From assembly GCF_000211415.1 (NCBI RefSeq), contig NZ_GL890780.1, forward strand, positions 113,814 to 177,813: a DNA stretch of 64,000 nucleotides, in the 5' to 3' direction. The translations under genes were made by a program, and so were the position numbers. The notes under the pieces were generated by a model. The model was not told where the DNA came from, searched no databases, and was given only the letters and a program-made list of their open reading frames with translations. This stretch comes from Enterobacter mori LMG 25706 (lineage in GTDB: Bacteria; Pseudomonadota; Gammaproteobacteria; Enterobacterales; Enterobacteriaceae). Positions within the stretch are counted from its first letter, which is position 1. Each line of letters starts with the position of its first letter. Shown in pieces: positions 39,701 through 51,481 of this stretch.

Positions 39701-40350
39701 GCCACCCTCACCCGTTCGGTTTTCCACTGGGGAACGTCAGCATCCAGCCGTAAGGTTTGCGGGAAGTGGCGCGACACGCGCTCGCTGTCGTGTAAAACCG
39801 CAAGCAGCGTTTGCCCCTGCATATACATCTCCAGCATCAGGTCCATCAGCACGTTGCAGGTGGCTTCATCGACCCCGGTAAAGGGCTCATCCAGCATCAC
39901 CAGCGGCGCCTGCTGCACCAGGACGCGTGCAAACAGCATGCGCTGAAACTGTCCGCCGGAGAGTTCATCGATGGTGGATAACGCCATGGATCCCAGCCCG
40001 ACGCGCTCAAGCGCGCTGGCAATCCGCAACCGCGTCTCGCGACGAAAAGCGGTAAAAAGCGATATGCGCGGCCAGCAGCCCATGCTTACCACGTCCTGTA
40101 CGGTCAGCGGAAACTGTGCCTCCAGCGCGTGACGCTGTGCCAGCCAGCCGATTACCGGGCGCTTACCCTGCCAGCGGAAGCCGCCGCTGACTGGAGGAAT
40201 AAACCCCGCCAGCGTTTTCAGCAGCGTCGATTTCCCGCAGCCGTTAGCGCCGATAATGGCGGTCATGCTCCCCCGTTCGATCCCCCCCGAAAGAGGATGC
40301 GTAACGGGCTGGCGGTCATAGCCCGCGACCAGTTCGTTCATCACGATCAT
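39697..40350 (-). CDS. zinc-type ABC transporter ATPase
   Basis: A 217-residue ABC ATPase. Walker A is GANGCGKST at about 34-42, the signature is LSGGQFQRML and Walker B is LVMLDEPFTGVD. It lies first among the three transport genes, and its start codon overlaps the stop of a 35-codon ORF. A Zur-like box lies further upstream, supporting zinc. Confidence 0.9.
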   Translation of the reverse strand: MIVMNELVAGYDRQPVTHPLSGGIERGSMTAIIGANGCGKSTLLKTLAGFIPPVSGGFRWQGKRPVIGWLAQRHALEAQFPLTVQDVVSMGCWPRISLFTAFRRETRLRIASALERVGLGSMALSTIDELSGGQFQRMLFARVLVQQAPLVMLDEPFTGVDEATCNVLMDLMLEMYMQGQTLLAVLHDSERVSRHFPQTLRLDADVPQWKTERVRVA

Positions 40351-40454
40351 GGCAATGCCACCGCCCAGCGCACGGCCAGCCCGATAAAGACAACAAGCAC
40401 CAGCGCCAGCAACAGCCGAACCAGAGCAGACAGAGAAAAAAGGGACGTTGACAT
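40347..40454 (-). CDS. 35-residue single-helix membrane protein, leader of the zinc ABC operon
   Basis: A short ORF not normally called. It begins MSTSLFSLS, continues as one strongly hydrophobic helix (about residues 10-28) and ends RWAVALP. Its TGA stop overlaps the ATPase ATG (ATGA), the usual sign of translational coupling, and a Zur-like box sits 18 bases before its start. The ribosome binding site is weak (GGTG). It could be a small transporter subunit or only a leader that sets translation of the ATPase. Confidence 0.55.
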   Translation of the reverse strand: MSTSLFSLSALVRLLLALVLVVFIGLAVRWAVALP

Positions 40455-40471
40455 TTTGACACCAAATTAAA

Positions 40472-40486
40472 TGTTATAACATAACA
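40472..40486. promoter_or_regulatory. Zur-like operator
   Basis: TGTTATAACATAACA is a perfect 6-3-6 inverted repeat. It resembles the enterobacterial Zur consensus (GTTATA-TATAAC type). On the minus strand it also contains TATAAC, a possible -10 element, so zinc-bound Zur would block RNA polymerase. Confidence 0.65.
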
Positions 40487-40557
40487 ATAATGAAAGGCGG
40501 TTAAGATGTAAATGGCGGGTTTGAAAAGGGAGTGTGGCGAAATGTTTCTGCAAAATT

Positions 40558-40590
40558 CCCCTCTCCCGTGGGAGAGGGTCAGGGTGAGGG
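40558..40590. repeat. CCCTCACCC repeat
   Basis: A CTCTCCC GTG GGGAGAG-type hairpin followed by AGGGTGAGGG. It lies between the zinc operon start and mltB. Confidence 0.8.
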
Positions 40591-40617
40591 CATCAGGCCG
40601 CACCGTTCATGCAGCCA

Positions 40618-40650
40618 TGCCGGGTGGCGACGTTGCCTTACCCGGCCTAC
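40618..40650. repeat. single REP unit
   Basis: One GCCGGGTGGCG...TTACCCGGCC unit directly downstream of the mltB stop. Confidence 0.75.
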
Positions 40651-40663
40651 CCATCAGAATGAC

Positions 40664-41764
40664 TTACTGACTAAACGGTGACGCCGCCGGGACGCGGGCC
40701 TGAGACACCGCCAGCCCCAGCTGCCACACCGCCATTGCGTAGTGGGTACTGTGGTTATAACGGGTAATGGTGTAGAAGTTCGGCATGCCGTACCAGTACT
40801 GATACCCGGTTCCCACGTCCAGACGCAGCAGGCTCACCTGCTCGACATTGCCCAGCGGCTGCGTTGGCGTTAAGCCTGCCGCCGTCAGCTGTGCAACGCT
40901 GTATTTAGTTTTGAAGCCGTTTTCCAGACCAAACGCCTCGCCGTTTGCCTGCACCGCAACTTGCCCACCCGGCGTCCAGCCGTGCGCTTTGAAGTAGTTC
41001 GCCACGCTGCCGATGGCATCCACCGGATCCCACAGGTTGATGTGACCATCACCGTTAAAGTCGACGGCATATTGCTTATAGGAAGACGGCATAAACTGAC
41101 CGTAGCCCATCGCACCGGCAAACGACCCTTTCAGATCCAGCGGGTCGTCCTGTTCGCTGCGCGCCATCAGCAGGAAGGTTTCCAGCTCGGAAGAGAAGTA
41201 CTCCGCGCGACGCGGGTAGTTAAAGGAGAGCGTCGCCAGCGCGTCCAGGATGCGGGTTTTACCCATCACGCGGCCCCAGCGGGTTTCCACGCCGATAATC
41301 CCGACGATGATTTCAGGCGGTATGCCGTACACCTGCCACGCGCGGTTGAGCGCATCTTCATACTGATTCCAGAACACCACGCCGTTTTGCACGTTGTCCG
41401 GGGTAATAAACTGTTTGCGATAGCGCAGCCACGCGCCGTTTGGCCCGGTCGGCACCTGTGCCGTCGGTGCCTGGCGGTCCATCAGGCGCAGCACGTAGTC
41501 CAGACGCTTGGCCTGCGACAAAATTTCGTGCAGCTGCTGTCTGTCAAAGCCGTGTTTGCTCACCATTTTATCGATGAACTGTTCGGCCGCCGGGTTATTG
41601 GCGAAGTCGCCGCCCATCTGCATCATATTATGCTGCGGCTCCAGCAGGAATCCTCCGGAAGGCGCACCCGCCGTTTGCTGAACGGCTTCGGTCTTAGGTT
41701 TGCTACTACAGGCAGACAGCAGAATAAGCGCAGGCAACAGCGCTGCATAACGACGCTTGAACAT
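40664..41764 (-). CDS. mltB: membrane-bound lytic transglycosylase B
   Basis: A 366-residue lipoprotein that cleaves peptidoglycan glycan strands with 1,6-anhydro ring formation. The lipobox LLSAC places the lipidated cysteine at 19. Catalytic Glu lies in GVETRWGRVMG, and AMGYGQFMPSSYKQYAVDF is typical of GH103. The ATG at 41764 gives MFKRRYAALL, as in E. coli. Confidence 0.95.
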   Translation of the reverse strand: MFKRRYAALLPALILLSACSSKPKTEAVQQTAGAPSGGFLLEPQHNMMQMGGDFANNPAAEQFIDKMVSKHGFDRQQLHEILSQAKRLDYVLRLMDRQAPTAQVPTGPNGAWLRYRKQFITPDNVQNGVVFWNQYEDALNRAWQVYGIPPEIIVGIIGVETRWGRVMGKTRILDALATLSFNYPRRAEYFSSELETFLLMARSEQDDPLDLKGSFAGAMGYGQFMPSSYKQYAVDFNGDGHINLWDPVDAIGSVANYFKAHGWTPGGQVAVQANGEAFGLENGFKTKYSVAQLTAAGLTPTQPLGNVEQVSLLRLDVGTGYQYWYGMPNFYTITRYNHSTHYAMAVWQLGLAVSQARVPAASPFSQ

Positions 41765-41932
41765 GAGACATCCATTTAACGGGTTCGATAAGAACCCAGT
41801 ATGGTAAAGCATCCGCAACACCTCAAGGAAGCGGTACGCACTCCCCCAACGCAAATCCGCGTTTTTTTTCCACCGAAAACCATTGACCTCATCAATAAAC
41901 TTTCAAAATAATCTATTTTTCTTTCATTGTGA

Positions 41933-43536
<1,604 letters not shown>

Positions 43537-43548
43537 GAGGTTCCTGCG

Positions 43549-43911
43549 ATGACCGTGATTTACCAGACCACCATTACCCGCATCGGCCAGAGCGCAGCCG
43601 ACGCGCTGAACGACCAGATGCTGATCACCTTCCGCGAAGGTGCCCCGGCAGATATCGAAGAGTTTTGTTTTATCCACTGCCACGGCGAGCTGAACGGTGA
43701 GCTGAAGGCAGGAAGCCAGCTGGAGCTGGGCGAAGCGCGCTATGCCGTCCCCGCCGTTGGCGACGTGGCCGAGCAAAACCTGCGCGAGCTGGGCCACATC
43801 ACTCTGCGTTTCGACGGCCAGCCGCAGGCGGAGTATCCCGGTACGGTTCACGTCGCGGGCCCGGTTCCGCAGGCTGTCACCCCAGGCTGCACGTTAAAAT
43901 TTGTTGCGTAA
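43549..43911 (+). CDS. srlB: sorbitol PTS EIIA component SrlB
   Basis: A 120-residue cytoplasmic EIIA of the glucitol family. His43 or His45 in FIHCHGEL is the phosphorylation site. It is 12 bases after srlE. Confidence 0.95.
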   Translation: MTVIYQTTITRIGQSAADALNDQMLITFREGAPADIEEFCFIHCHGELNGELKAGSQLELGEARYAVPAVGDVAEQNLRELGHITLRFDGQPQAEYPGTVHVAGPVPQAVTPGCTLKFVA

Positions 43912-43925
43912 TTAAGGAGATACAC

Positions 43926-44705
43926 ATGAGTCAGGTTGCCGTTGTCATTGGTGGGGGACAAACCTTAGGCGAGTTCCTCTGCCGTGGGCTTGCCGCAGAA
44001 GGTTACCGCGTGGCGGTAGTGGACATTCAGAGTGAAAAAGCCGCCCGCGTAGCGGATACCATCAACACCGAGTTTGGCGAAGGGATGGCGTCCGGGTTTG
44101 GTGCCGACGCCACCAGCGAGCAAAGCGTAATGGCGCTAGCCCGCGGCGTGGACGAGATTTTTGGACGTACCGATCTGCTGGTCTACAGCGCGGGGATTGC
44201 GAAAGCGGCCTTTATCAGCGATTTCGCGCTGGGGGATTTTGACCGCTCGCTGCAGGTAAACCTGGTGGGCTATTTCCTCTGCGCCCGCGAGTTTTCCCGC
44301 CTGATGATCCGCGACGGCATTCAGGGGCGCATCATTCAGATCAACTCAAAATCAGGGAAGGTGGGCAGCAAGCACAACTCCGGCTACAGCGCGGCGAAGT
44401 TTGGTGGCGTGGGGCTGACGCAGTCTCTGGCGCTGGATCTGGCCGAGTATGGCATTACCGTTCACTCGCTGATGCTGGGCAACCTGCTGAAATCGCCGAT
44501 GTTCCAGTCCCTGCTGCCGCAGTATGCCACCAAGCTCGGCATCAAGGCTGAGGAAGTGGAGCAGTACTACATCGATAAAGTGCCGCTGAAGCGCGGGTGC
44601 GACTATCAGGACGTGCTGAACATGCTGCTGTTTTACGCCAGCCCAAAAGCCTCGTACTGCACCGGGCAGTCGATCAACGTGACCGGTGGGCAGGTCATGT
44701 TCTGA
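43926..44705 (+). CDS. srlD: sorbitol-6-phosphate 2-dehydrogenase SrlD
   Basis: A 259-residue short-chain dehydrogenase that oxidises sorbitol-6-phosphate to fructose-6-phosphate with NAD. The cofactor motif GGGQTLG is at about 8-14 and the catalytic YSAAK at about 156-160 follows the conserved Ser in INSKSGK. Confidence 0.97.
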   Translation: MSQVAVVIGGGQTLGEFLCRGLAAEGYRVAVVDIQSEKAARVADTINTEFGEGMASGFGADATSEQSVMALARGVDEIFGRTDLLVYSAGIAKAAFISDFALGDFDRSLQVNLVGYFLCAREFSRLMIRDGIQGRIIQINSKSGKVGSKHNSGYSAAKFGGVGLTQSLALDLAEYGITVHSLMLGNLLKSPMFQSLLPQYATKLGIKAEEVEQYYIDKVPLKRGCDYQDVLNMLLFYASPKASYCTGQSINVTGGQVMF

Positions 44706-44720
44706 TCGAGCAGCCTGATG

Positions 44721-44753
44721 CCCTCACCCTAACCCTCTCCCACCGGGAGAGGG
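44721..44753. repeat. CCCTCACCC repeat inside the srl operon
   Basis: One copy between srlD and srlM. A hairpin here probably protects the upstream mRNA and lowers expression of the regulatory genes srlM and srlR relative to the enzymes (inference). Confidence 0.8.
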
Positions 44754-44772
44754 AACAAAACAAGGAGTCGAT

Positions 44773-45132
44773 ATGGTAACCGCACTCATCACCGTCGCCG
44801 CCCTCGCCTGGCTGTGCCAGATGGCGTTTGGCGGCTGGCAGATCCACCAGTTTAACCGCGCGTTTGATGCCCTGTGTCAGAAAGGCCGCGTGGGCGTCGG
44901 ACGTTCCGGCGGACGCTTCAAACCGCGCGTGGTCGTCGCCGTTGCGCTGGACGAAAACAATAACGTCTGCGATTCGCTCATCATGCGCGGCATGACCGTC
45001 TTCGCCCGGCCGGTGAAAATCCAGGCAATCAACGGCATTTCGCTGCAGGAATTACGGCCTGATGTGATCTTTCCCCATGATCCACTCTGTCAGAATGCAC
45101 TATCATTAGCGCTTAATCTGAAACATGGATAA
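44773..45132 (+). CDS. srlM: srl operon activator SrlM (GutM)
   Basis: A 119-residue protein with an N-terminal hydrophobic stretch (about 3-20) that acts as an activator of the srl genes in E. coli. Motif GRSGGRFKPRVVVAVALDE is typical. AAGGAG precedes ATG 44773. Confidence 0.94.
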   Translation: MVTALITVAALAWLCQMAFGGWQIHQFNRAFDALCQKGRVGVGRSGGRFKPRVVVAVALDENNNVCDSLIMRGMTVFARPVKIQAINGISLQELRPDVIFPHDPLCQNALSLALNLKHG

Positions 45133-45195
45133 TTTCGTTGTGAAAGCTATAGACTTGCGAAATTATCATTTCGCAACCTAAGGAACGAAGCGCCT

Positions 45196-45969
45196 ATGAA
45201 ACCTCGTCAGCGGCAGGCGGCCATTCTCGAACATCTGCAAAAGCAGGGAAAATGTTCGGTAGAGGATCTGGCCCACTACTTTGACACCACCGGCACGACA
45301 ATACGCAAGGACCTGGTATTGCTCGAAAACTCTGGCGCCGTCATTCGAACCTACGGCGGCGTGGTGCTCAATAAGGACGAAGCGGACCCGCCTATCGATC
45401 ACAAAACGCTGATCAATACCCACCAGAAAGCGCTCATTGCCGAAGCTGCCGTAAAATTTATCCAGGACGGTGATTCCATCATTCTGGATGCAGGCAGTAC
45501 CGTCCTGCAGATGATCCCGCTGCTCAGCCGCTTTAACAACATCACGGTGATGACCAACAGCCTGCACATCGTCAACGCCCTGTCGGAGTTCGACAGCGAG
45601 CAGACCATCCTGATGCCCGGCGGCACCTTCCGCAAAAAATCGGCGTCGTTTCACGGCCAACTGGCGGAGAATGCCTTCGACCACTTCAGCTTTGATAAAC
45701 TCTTTATGGGCACCGACGGCATCGACCTGAACGCGGGCGTTACGACGTTCAACGAGGTGTTCAGCGTCAGTAAAGCGATGTGCAACGCCGCGCGGGAAGT
45801 GATTTTGATGGCAGACTCGTCGAAGTTTGGCCGCAAAAGCCCCAACATTGTCTGTAGCCTTGAAAGCGTTGATAAGCTGATTACCGACGCGGGTATCGAC
45901 CCGGCGTTCAAGAAAGCGCTGGAAGAGAAAGGAATCGACGTGATCGTAACCGGAGAAAGAGATGAGTGA
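45196..45969 (+). CDS. srlR: DeoR-family repressor SrlR
   Basis: A 257-residue DeoR regulator. The helix-turn-helix lies at about 19-45 ([20 protein letters not shown]), and the sensor domain is a sugar-isomerase-like fold ([19 protein letters not shown]). It represses srl until sorbitol is available. It overlaps gutQ by 8 bases. Confidence 0.96.
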   Translation: MKPRQRQAAILEHLQKQGKCSVEDLAHYFDTTGTTIRKDLVLLENSGAVIRTYGGVVLNKDEADPPIDHKTLINTHQKALIAEAAVKFIQDGDSIILDAGSTVLQMIPLLSRFNNITVMTNSLHIVNALSEFDSEQTILMPGGTFRKKSASFHGQLAENAFDHFSFDKLFMGTDGIDLNAGVTTFNEVFSVSKAMCNAAREVILMADSSKFGRKSPNIVCSLESVDKLITDAGIDPAFKKALEEKGIDVIVTGERDE

Positions 45970-46927
45970 TTTTCTGTTAGAAACGGGCCGCCAGACGCTG
46001 ATGCTGGAACTGCAGGAAGCCAGCCGCCTGCCGGAACGTCTGGGCGAGGATTTTGTCCGCGCGGCCAACACCATTATCCACTGCGAAGGCAAAGTGATCG
46101 TGGCGGGCATCGGTAAATCTGGCCATATCGCCAAAAAGATTCCTGCGACGCTCGCCAGCACCGGCACTCCAGCGTTCTTTGTGCATCCGGCAGAGGCGCT
46201 GCATGGCGATCTCGGGATGATTGAAAGCCGCGACGTGATGCTGTTTATCTCCTACTCCGGTTCGGCCAAAGAGCTGGACCTGATTATTCCACGCCTGCAG
46301 GAAAAATCGGTCGCCTTGCTGGCGATGACCGGGAAATCCCGCTCGCCGCTGGCGCTGGCCGCCAAAGCGACGCTGGATATTTCCGTTGAGCGTGAAGCCT
46401 GTCCGATGCACCTCGCCCCGACCTCCAGCACCGTTAACACCCTGATGATGGGCGACGCGCTGGCAATGGCGGTGACGCAGGCGCGCGGCTTTAACGAAGA
46501 AGATTTCGCCCGTTCGCATCCGGCAGGTGCGCTCGGCGCACGCCTGCTCAACAAGGTTCACCACCTGATGCGCACCGACGATGCCATTCCGCAAGTCAAA
46601 CTCGATACCAGCGTCATGGACGCGATGCTGGAGCTCAGCCGCACCGGTCTGGGGCTGGTTGCGGTCTGCGATGACAACGGGAGCGTCAAGGGCGTGTTCA
46701 CCGACGGCGACCTGCGCCGCTGGCTGGTGGGCGGCGGCAGGCTGGAAACAAAAGTGTCGGACGCCATGACCAAAGGCGGACTGACGCTCAACGCCGAGAG
46801 CCGCGCCATTGAAGCCAAAGAGGTGCTGATGAAGCGCAAAATCACCGCCGCTCCGGTGGTGGATGATGCCGGCAGGCTGTGCGGTGCTATCAACCTGCAG
46901 GATTTTTATCAGGCCGGAATTATCTAG
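45962..46927 (+). CDS. gutQ: arabinose-5-phosphate isomerase GutQ
   Basis: A 321-residue protein with an SIS domain (about 35-170; [23 protein letters not shown]) and two CBS domains (about 205-321). It interconverts ribulose-5-phosphate and arabinose-5-phosphate, a KDO precursor. Last gene of the srl operon; its TAG lies in a CTAG palindrome shared with the norR stop. Confidence 0.96.
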   Translation: MSDFLLETGRQTLMLELQEASRLPERLGEDFVRAANTIIHCEGKVIVAGIGKSGHIAKKIPATLASTGTPAFFVHPAEALHGDLGMIESRDVMLFISYSGSAKELDLIIPRLQEKSVALLAMTGKSRSPLALAAKATLDISVEREACPMHLAPTSSTVNTLMMGDALAMAVTQARGFNEEDFARSHPAGALGARLLNKVHHLMRTDDAIPQVKLDTSVMDAMLELSRTGLGLVAVCDDNGSVKGVFTDGDLRRWLVGGGRLETKVSDAMTKGGLTLNAESRAIEAKEVLMKRKITAAPVVDDAGRLCGAINLQDFYQAGII

Positions 46928-48438
46928 CCCTTCAGTCCCAGACGCTTCGCCAGCCTGTGCAGGTTGGCGACGTCCATCTCCAGCGCCCGCGCGCACGCCG
47001 CCCAACTGCGGTTATTCTGGTCCAGCGCGCGGGTAATCATCTGACGCTGAAACGCCTCCGTGGCTTCACGCAGATTTTCATTCGCTATCTCTGGTGCCGC
47101 CTGCGCGACAGCCGGTGCGGTTTCATCCTGAAACGCAAAATGCCGCGCGTGGATCACTACCTCGTCACCCAAGCGCGTCGCCCGCGCCAGCACCACCGCG
47201 CGGTGGATCGCATGCTCCAGCTCGCGTACGTTGCCTGGCCAGCCGTAGCTCAGCAGATGCGACCTCGCCCCCGGGCTCAGCACCACGCGGGAAAGCCCCA
47301 TCCTGAGACGGCACTGCTCGCAGAAAAAGCCCGCCAGCAGCACCACGTCGTCCCCGCGCTCGCGCAGCGGCGGCACCGTAAGCGGGAACACGCTCAGGCG
47401 ATGGAACAGGTCAGCGCGGAAGTTCCCGGCCAGTACCTCTTCACGCAGGTCGCGGTTGGTGGCCGCCAGCACGCGCACGTCCACTCTGTGACTGCGATCA
47501 TCCCCCACGCGCTGGATGTCGCCGTACTGCAGGACGCGCAGCAGCTTGGCCTGCAGCGACAGCGACAGCTCACCAATCTCATCCAGAAACAGCGTGCCGT
47601 TATCGGCCATTTCGAACTTGCCGCTGCGGTTGCTGATGGCCCCGGTAAACGCCCCTTTTACGTGACCAAACAGCTCGCTTTCCGCCACGCTTTCCGGCAG
47701 CGCGGCGCAGTTGAGGTACACCAGCGGGTTCACCGCGCGCGGCGAGGCTTCGTGAATAGACTTCGCCACCAGCTCCTTACCGGTGCCGGTTTCCCCGAAG
47801 ATCAGCACGTTTAAATCTGAGGCGGCAACAATCTCAATCTCTTTTTTGAGCTGCGCCATACCCGGAGAAAGGCCGATCATCTCCGTGTGCGTTACCTGTT
47901 CAAACGCCGCCGGGCTGCCGGGAAGAATGTTCTGGCTCTCCAGCTGTTCAATCAGCAGGGCATTGTTCAGCGCCCCAGCGGCCAGGGCGGCAATCAGGCG
48001 CAGCTCTTCGTCGCTAAAGGTGTCGAACTGGTCCGGCGACAGGCCGTCGAGGGTCAGTGCTCCGATCAGATTTTGTCCGGCAAACAGAGGCAGGCCGATA
48101 CAGGCGTGCACCTTCAGGCTCTCCTGTCCGGGAATAAGCCCGTCATACGGGTCGGGCAAGTCGCTGTCCGCCGGGAAGCGCACCACGTCACCCGCGCGGG
48201 CGATAGTTTCCAGACGCGGATGGCCTTCAAGGGTAAAACGCCGTCCGAGCACGTCCTTCGCCAGCCCGTCGATAGCCAGCGGAATAAACTGCCGCCCTTC
48301 ATAGCGCAGCAGCGCCGAGGCGTCACACGCCAGCACGTGGCGCAGCGTGGAAATCAGCCGCTGAAAGCGGTCCTGATGGCCGATACCGGTTTGCAGCTCA
48401 ATAGCGATCTTCGCCAGCACGTCGACGGAAAAGCTCAT
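46924..48438 (-). CDS. norR: nitric oxide-sensing sigma-54 activator NorR
   Basis: A 504-residue activator. The N-terminal GAF domain (1-170) binds nitric oxide at a mononuclear iron; Asp99 and Cys113, ligands in E. coli NorR, are present. The AAA+ domain has Walker A GETGTGK at 215-221 and the sigma-54 contact loop GAFTGA at 262-267. A Fis-type helix-turn-helix ends it. Start ATG 48438 with GAGG upstream. Divergent from norVW. Confidence 0.96.
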   Translation of the reverse strand: MSFSVDVLAKIAIELQTGIGHQDRFQRLISTLRHVLACDASALLRYEGRQFIPLAIDGLAKDVLGRRFTLEGHPRLETIARAGDVVRFPADSDLPDPYDGLIPGQESLKVHACIGLPLFAGQNLIGALTLDGLSPDQFDTFSDEELRLIAALAAGALNNALLIEQLESQNILPGSPAAFEQVTHTEMIGLSPGMAQLKKEIEIVAASDLNVLIFGETGTGKELVAKSIHEASPRAVNPLVYLNCAALPESVAESELFGHVKGAFTGAISNRSGKFEMADNGTLFLDEIGELSLSLQAKLLRVLQYGDIQRVGDDRSHRVDVRVLAATNRDLREEVLAGNFRADLFHRLSVFPLTVPPLRERGDDVVLLAGFFCEQCRLRMGLSRVVLSPGARSHLLSYGWPGNVRELEHAIHRAVVLARATRLGDEVVIHARHFAFQDETAPAVAQAAPEIANENLREATEAFQRQMITRALDQNNRSWAACARALEMDVANLHRLAKRLGLKG

Positions 48439-48450
48439 AGTGACCTCGCT

Positions 48451-48506
48451 GTCATTTTGACAATGCATATTGTCATATTGACACTAATTTTAATAGTCAT
48501 AATGAC
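48451..48506. promoter_or_regulatory. three NorR enhancer sites
   Basis: GTCATTTTGAC (48451), GTCATATTGAC (48472) and GTCATAATGAC (48496) match the GT-N7-AC NorR site. E. coli norV also has three sites, all needed for activation. They lie about 55-110 bases upstream of the sigma-54 promoter. Confidence 0.88.
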
Positions 48507-48561
48507 TTACCCATTACGGATCATAAGAATTTTTATCAAACAAAATCAACATATTAAAAGT

Positions 48562-48577
48562 TGGCACGCAACTTGAT
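48562..48577 (+). promoter_or_regulatory. sigma-54 promoter of norVW
   Basis: TGGCAC-N5-TTGAT, with GG at -24 and GA instead of the usual GC at -12. It lies about 50 bases before the norV start, downstream of the NorR sites. Confidence 0.8.
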
Positions 48578-48625
48578 ATAGGCAAACCATCTTATTTGAA
48601 AATGCTGTATTACGTAGAGGTTGCT

Positions 48626-50074
48626 ATGTCTATTCTGGTTAAAAATAACATTCATTGGGTCGGTCAACGTGACTGGGAAGTGCGCGATTTCCACGGGACG
48701 GAGTACAAAACGCTGCGCGGCAGCAGCTACAACAGCTATCTCATCCGCGAAGGAAAAAACGTGCTGATCGATACCGTTGATCACAAGTTCAGCCGCGAGT
48801 TCGTGCAGAACCTGCGCAGTGAAATCGACCTGAACGCCATCGACTACATCATCATCAATCATGCGGAAGAAGATCACGCCGGCTCGCTGACCGAGCTGAT
48901 GTCTTACATTCCGAACACGCCGATCTACTGCACCACCAACGCCATCGACTCGATCAACGGCCACCACCACCATCCGGAGTGGAACTTCCATACCGTGAAA
49001 ACCGGCGACGCGCTGGATATCGGCAACGGCAAACAGCTGATCTTCGTGGAAACCCCGATGCTGCACTGGCCGGACAGCATGATGACCTACATGACCGGCG
49101 ACGCGGTGCTGTTCAGCAACGACGCCTTCGGCCAGCACTACTGCGACGAGCGCCTGTTCAACGACGAAGTGGACCAGACCGAGCTGTTCGAGCAGTGCCA
49201 ACGCTACTACGCCAACATCCTGACGCCGTTCAGCCGCCTGGTGACGCCAAAAATTAGCGAAATCCTCGGCTTTAACCTGCCGGTGGACATGATTGCCACC
49301 TCCCACGGCGTGGTGTGGCGTGAGAACCCGACCCAGATCGTCGAACTGTACCTGAAGTGGGCGGCGGACTATCAGGAAGACCGCATCACGATCTTCTACG
49401 ACACCATGTCCAACAACACCCGCATGATGGCGGATGCCATTGCCCAGGGCATCAACGAAGTGGACCCGAACGTGGCGGTGAAAATCTTCAACGTGGCGCG
49501 CAGCGATAAGAACGAGGTGTTGACCAACGTGTTCCGCTCTAAGGGCGTGCTGGTAGGCACCTCCACCATGAACAACGTAATGATGCCGAAAATTGCCGGC
49601 CTTGTGGAAGAGATGACCGGCCTGCGTTTTCGCAACAAGCGCGCCAGCGCCTTTGGCTCCCACGGCTGGAGCGGCGGCGCGGTAGACCGTCTGTCTACGC
49701 GTCTGCAGGATGCCGGTTTCGAAATGTCCCTGAGCCTGAAGGCGAAATGGCGTCCGGATATCGACGCCCTGGAGATCTGTCGCCAACATGGCCGCGACAT
49801 TGCCCGTCAGTGGGCGCTCGCTCCGCTGCCGGAAGTGACGGCAAAACCAACCGAACAGCAGGAAGCCTGCGCCTGTGCCGCCGCGGCAGCCGCCGATCTC
49901 GGCCCGAGCATGCAGTGCAGCGTCTGCCAGTGGATTTACGATCCTGAACTGGGCGAACCACTGCAGGATGTTGCCCCGGGCACGCCGTGGCGAGACGTGC
50001 CGGACAACTTCCTCTGCCCGGAATGTTCACTCGGTAAGGACGTCTTTGACGAACTGGGTACGGAGGCAAAATGA
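48626..50074 (+). CDS. norV: nitric oxide reductase flavorubredoxin NorV
   Basis: A 482-residue cytoplasmic enzyme that reduces NO to N2O under anaerobic conditions. The diiron metallo-beta-lactamase domain has NHAEEDHAG at about 78-86, the flavodoxin domain starts near 254 ([10 protein letters not shown]), and the C-terminal rubredoxin has CSVCQWIYD and CPEC. The linker before the rubredoxin is Ala-rich with two extra Cys ([11 protein letters not shown]), unlike E. coli. Confidence 0.97.
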   Translation: MSILVKNNIHWVGQRDWEVRDFHGTEYKTLRGSSYNSYLIREGKNVLIDTVDHKFSREFVQNLRSEIDLNAIDYIIINHAEEDHAGSLTELMSYIPNTPIYCTTNAIDSINGHHHHPEWNFHTVKTGDALDIGNGKQLIFVETPMLHWPDSMMTYMTGDAVLFSNDAFGQHYCDERLFNDEVDQTELFEQCQRYYANILTPFSRLVTPKISEILGFNLPVDMIATSHGVVWRENPTQIVELYLKWAADYQEDRITIFYDTMSNNTRMMADAIAQGINEVDPNVAVKIFNVARSDKNEVLTNVFRSKGVLVGTSTMNNVMMPKIAGLVEEMTGLRFRNKRASAFGSHGWSGGAVDRLSTRLQDAGFEMSLSLKAKWRPDIDALEICRQHGRDIARQWALAPLPEVTAKPTEQQEACACAAAAAADLGPSMQCSVCQWIYDPELGEPLQDVAPGTPWRDVPDNFLCPECSLGKDVFDELGTEAK

Positions 50075-51204
50075 GCAACGGTATCGTCATCATCGGCTCG
50101 GGCTTTGCCGCCCGCCAGCTGGTGAAAAACATCCGCAAGCAGGATGCCAGCGTGCCGCTGACAGTGATTGCCGCCGACAGCATGGACGAGTACAACAAGC
50201 CTGATTTAAGCCACGTCATTAGCCAGAATCAGCGCGCCGAAGACCTCACCCGCCAGACGGCGGGGGAGTTCGCAGAGCAGTTTAACCTGCGTCTGTTCCC
50301 GTACACCTGGGTCACCGATATCGACGCCGATGCCCGCGTAGTGAAAGCGAAAGAGAAAACCTGGCAGTACGACAAGCTGGTGCTGGCCACGGGTGCCTCT
50401 GCGTTTGTGCCGCCGATTGAAGGCCGCGAGCTGATGATCACCCTCAACAGCCAGCAGGAGTACCAGGCCAGCGAAACGGGGCTTCGCGACGCTCAGCGGG
50501 TAATGATTGTCGGCGGCGGGCTGATCGGCACCGAGCTGGCGATGGATTTCTGCCGGGCGGGCAAATCCGTCACCCTGGTTGACCACGCGGCGAGCATTCT
50601 GTCGGCGCTGATGCCCGCAGAAGTAAGCAGTCGCTTACAGCATCGCCTGACCGACATGGGCGTACATCTGCTGTTGAAATCGCAGCTGCACAGCCTGAGC
50701 AAAACCGAAGGCGGCATTCGTGCCACGCTCGACCGCAGCCGCAGCGTTGAGGTGGACGTGGTTATTGCGGCGACGGGCCTGCGCCCGGAAACCTCGCTGG
50801 CGCATCGTGCAGGGGCAGAAACAGGCCGTGGTGTGAAGGTAAATAGCTATCTGCAAACCACGCAGCCGGATATTTACGCCCTGGGCGACTGCGCTGAAAT
50901 TAACGGTCAGGTGCTGCCTTTTTTACAGCCAATTCAATTAAGCGCGATGTATCTGGCGAAAAACCTGCTCGGCGGCAGCGCGCCGCTGCAATTACCCGCC
51001 ATGCTGATTAAAGTCAAAACGCCGGAATTACCGCTGCACCTTGCCGGTGAAACGCAGCGTCAGGATCTGAACTGGCAAATTACCCTCGAACCGCAGGGAA
51101 TGGTCGCGCGCGGTGCCGATAATGAGGGGCAACTACGCGCTTTTGTCGTCAGTGAAGACCGAATGAAGGAGGCTTTCGCTCTGCTGAAACTGTTACCTGC
51201 CTGA
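50071..51204 (+). CDS. norW: NADH:flavorubredoxin reductase NorW
   Basis: A 377-residue FAD enzyme that passes electrons from NADH to the NorV rubredoxin. The FAD site [15 protein letters not shown] lies at about 6-20, the NAD site [14 protein letters not shown] at about 147-160. Its start overlaps the norV stop. Confidence 0.96.
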   Translation: MSNGIVIIGSGFAARQLVKNIRKQDASVPLTVIAADSMDEYNKPDLSHVISQNQRAEDLTRQTAGEFAEQFNLRLFPYTWVTDIDADARVVKAKEKTWQYDKLVLATGASAFVPPIEGRELMITLNSQQEYQASETGLRDAQRVMIVGGGLIGTELAMDFCRAGKSVTLVDHAASILSALMPAEVSSRLQHRLTDMGVHLLLKSQLHSLSKTEGGIRATLDRSRSVEVDVVIAATGLRPETSLAHRAGAETGRGVKVNSYLQTTQPDIYALGDCAEINGQVLPFLQPIQLSAMYLAKNLLGGSAPLQLPAMLIKVKTPELPLHLAGETQRQDLNWQITLEPQGMVARGADNEGQLRAFVVSEDRMKEAFALLKLLPA

Positions 51205-51213
51205 CCCTCTTTT

Positions 51214-51243
51214 TGCCGGGTGGCGCTTCGCTTACCCGGCCTA
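51214..51243. repeat. single REP unit after norW
   Basis: TGCCGGGTGGCGCTTCGCTT followed by ACCCGGCCTA, same family as at 218. It sits 10 bases after the norW stop. Confidence 0.8.
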
Positions 51244-51287
51244 CAGCACGACCACGCTTACTTAACCTTTGGATTTAATTATCCACC

Positions 51288-51313
51288 GCCCCGATGTCCC
51301 GGGGCTTTTTTTT
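51288..51313 (+). terminator. terminator of norVW
   Basis: Stem GCCCCG/CGGGGC, six-base loop, then eight to nine Ts. A strong intrinsic terminator that separates the nor operon from the small ORF downstream. Confidence 0.9.
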
Positions 51314-51481
51314 ACGCATTCTATTCATCAAATAAATGCAAAGCAGGTATATCATCGCTATCAATCCCTTATTTATTATTTCCATTAATACTTAAATGCG
51401 GAACAGGTGAAAAACATCACCCTGTTTTATTATTCGCCGCTGGACTAGTCTGATAATTAATTAATCAGCCGGAGACAAATC

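Noticed and set aside
40316-40603. 95-codon minus-strand frame in front of the zinc ATPase
   Set aside because: It reads through the Zur-like box and a repeat; the 35-codon ORF in another frame has a better case because its stop overlaps the ATPase start.
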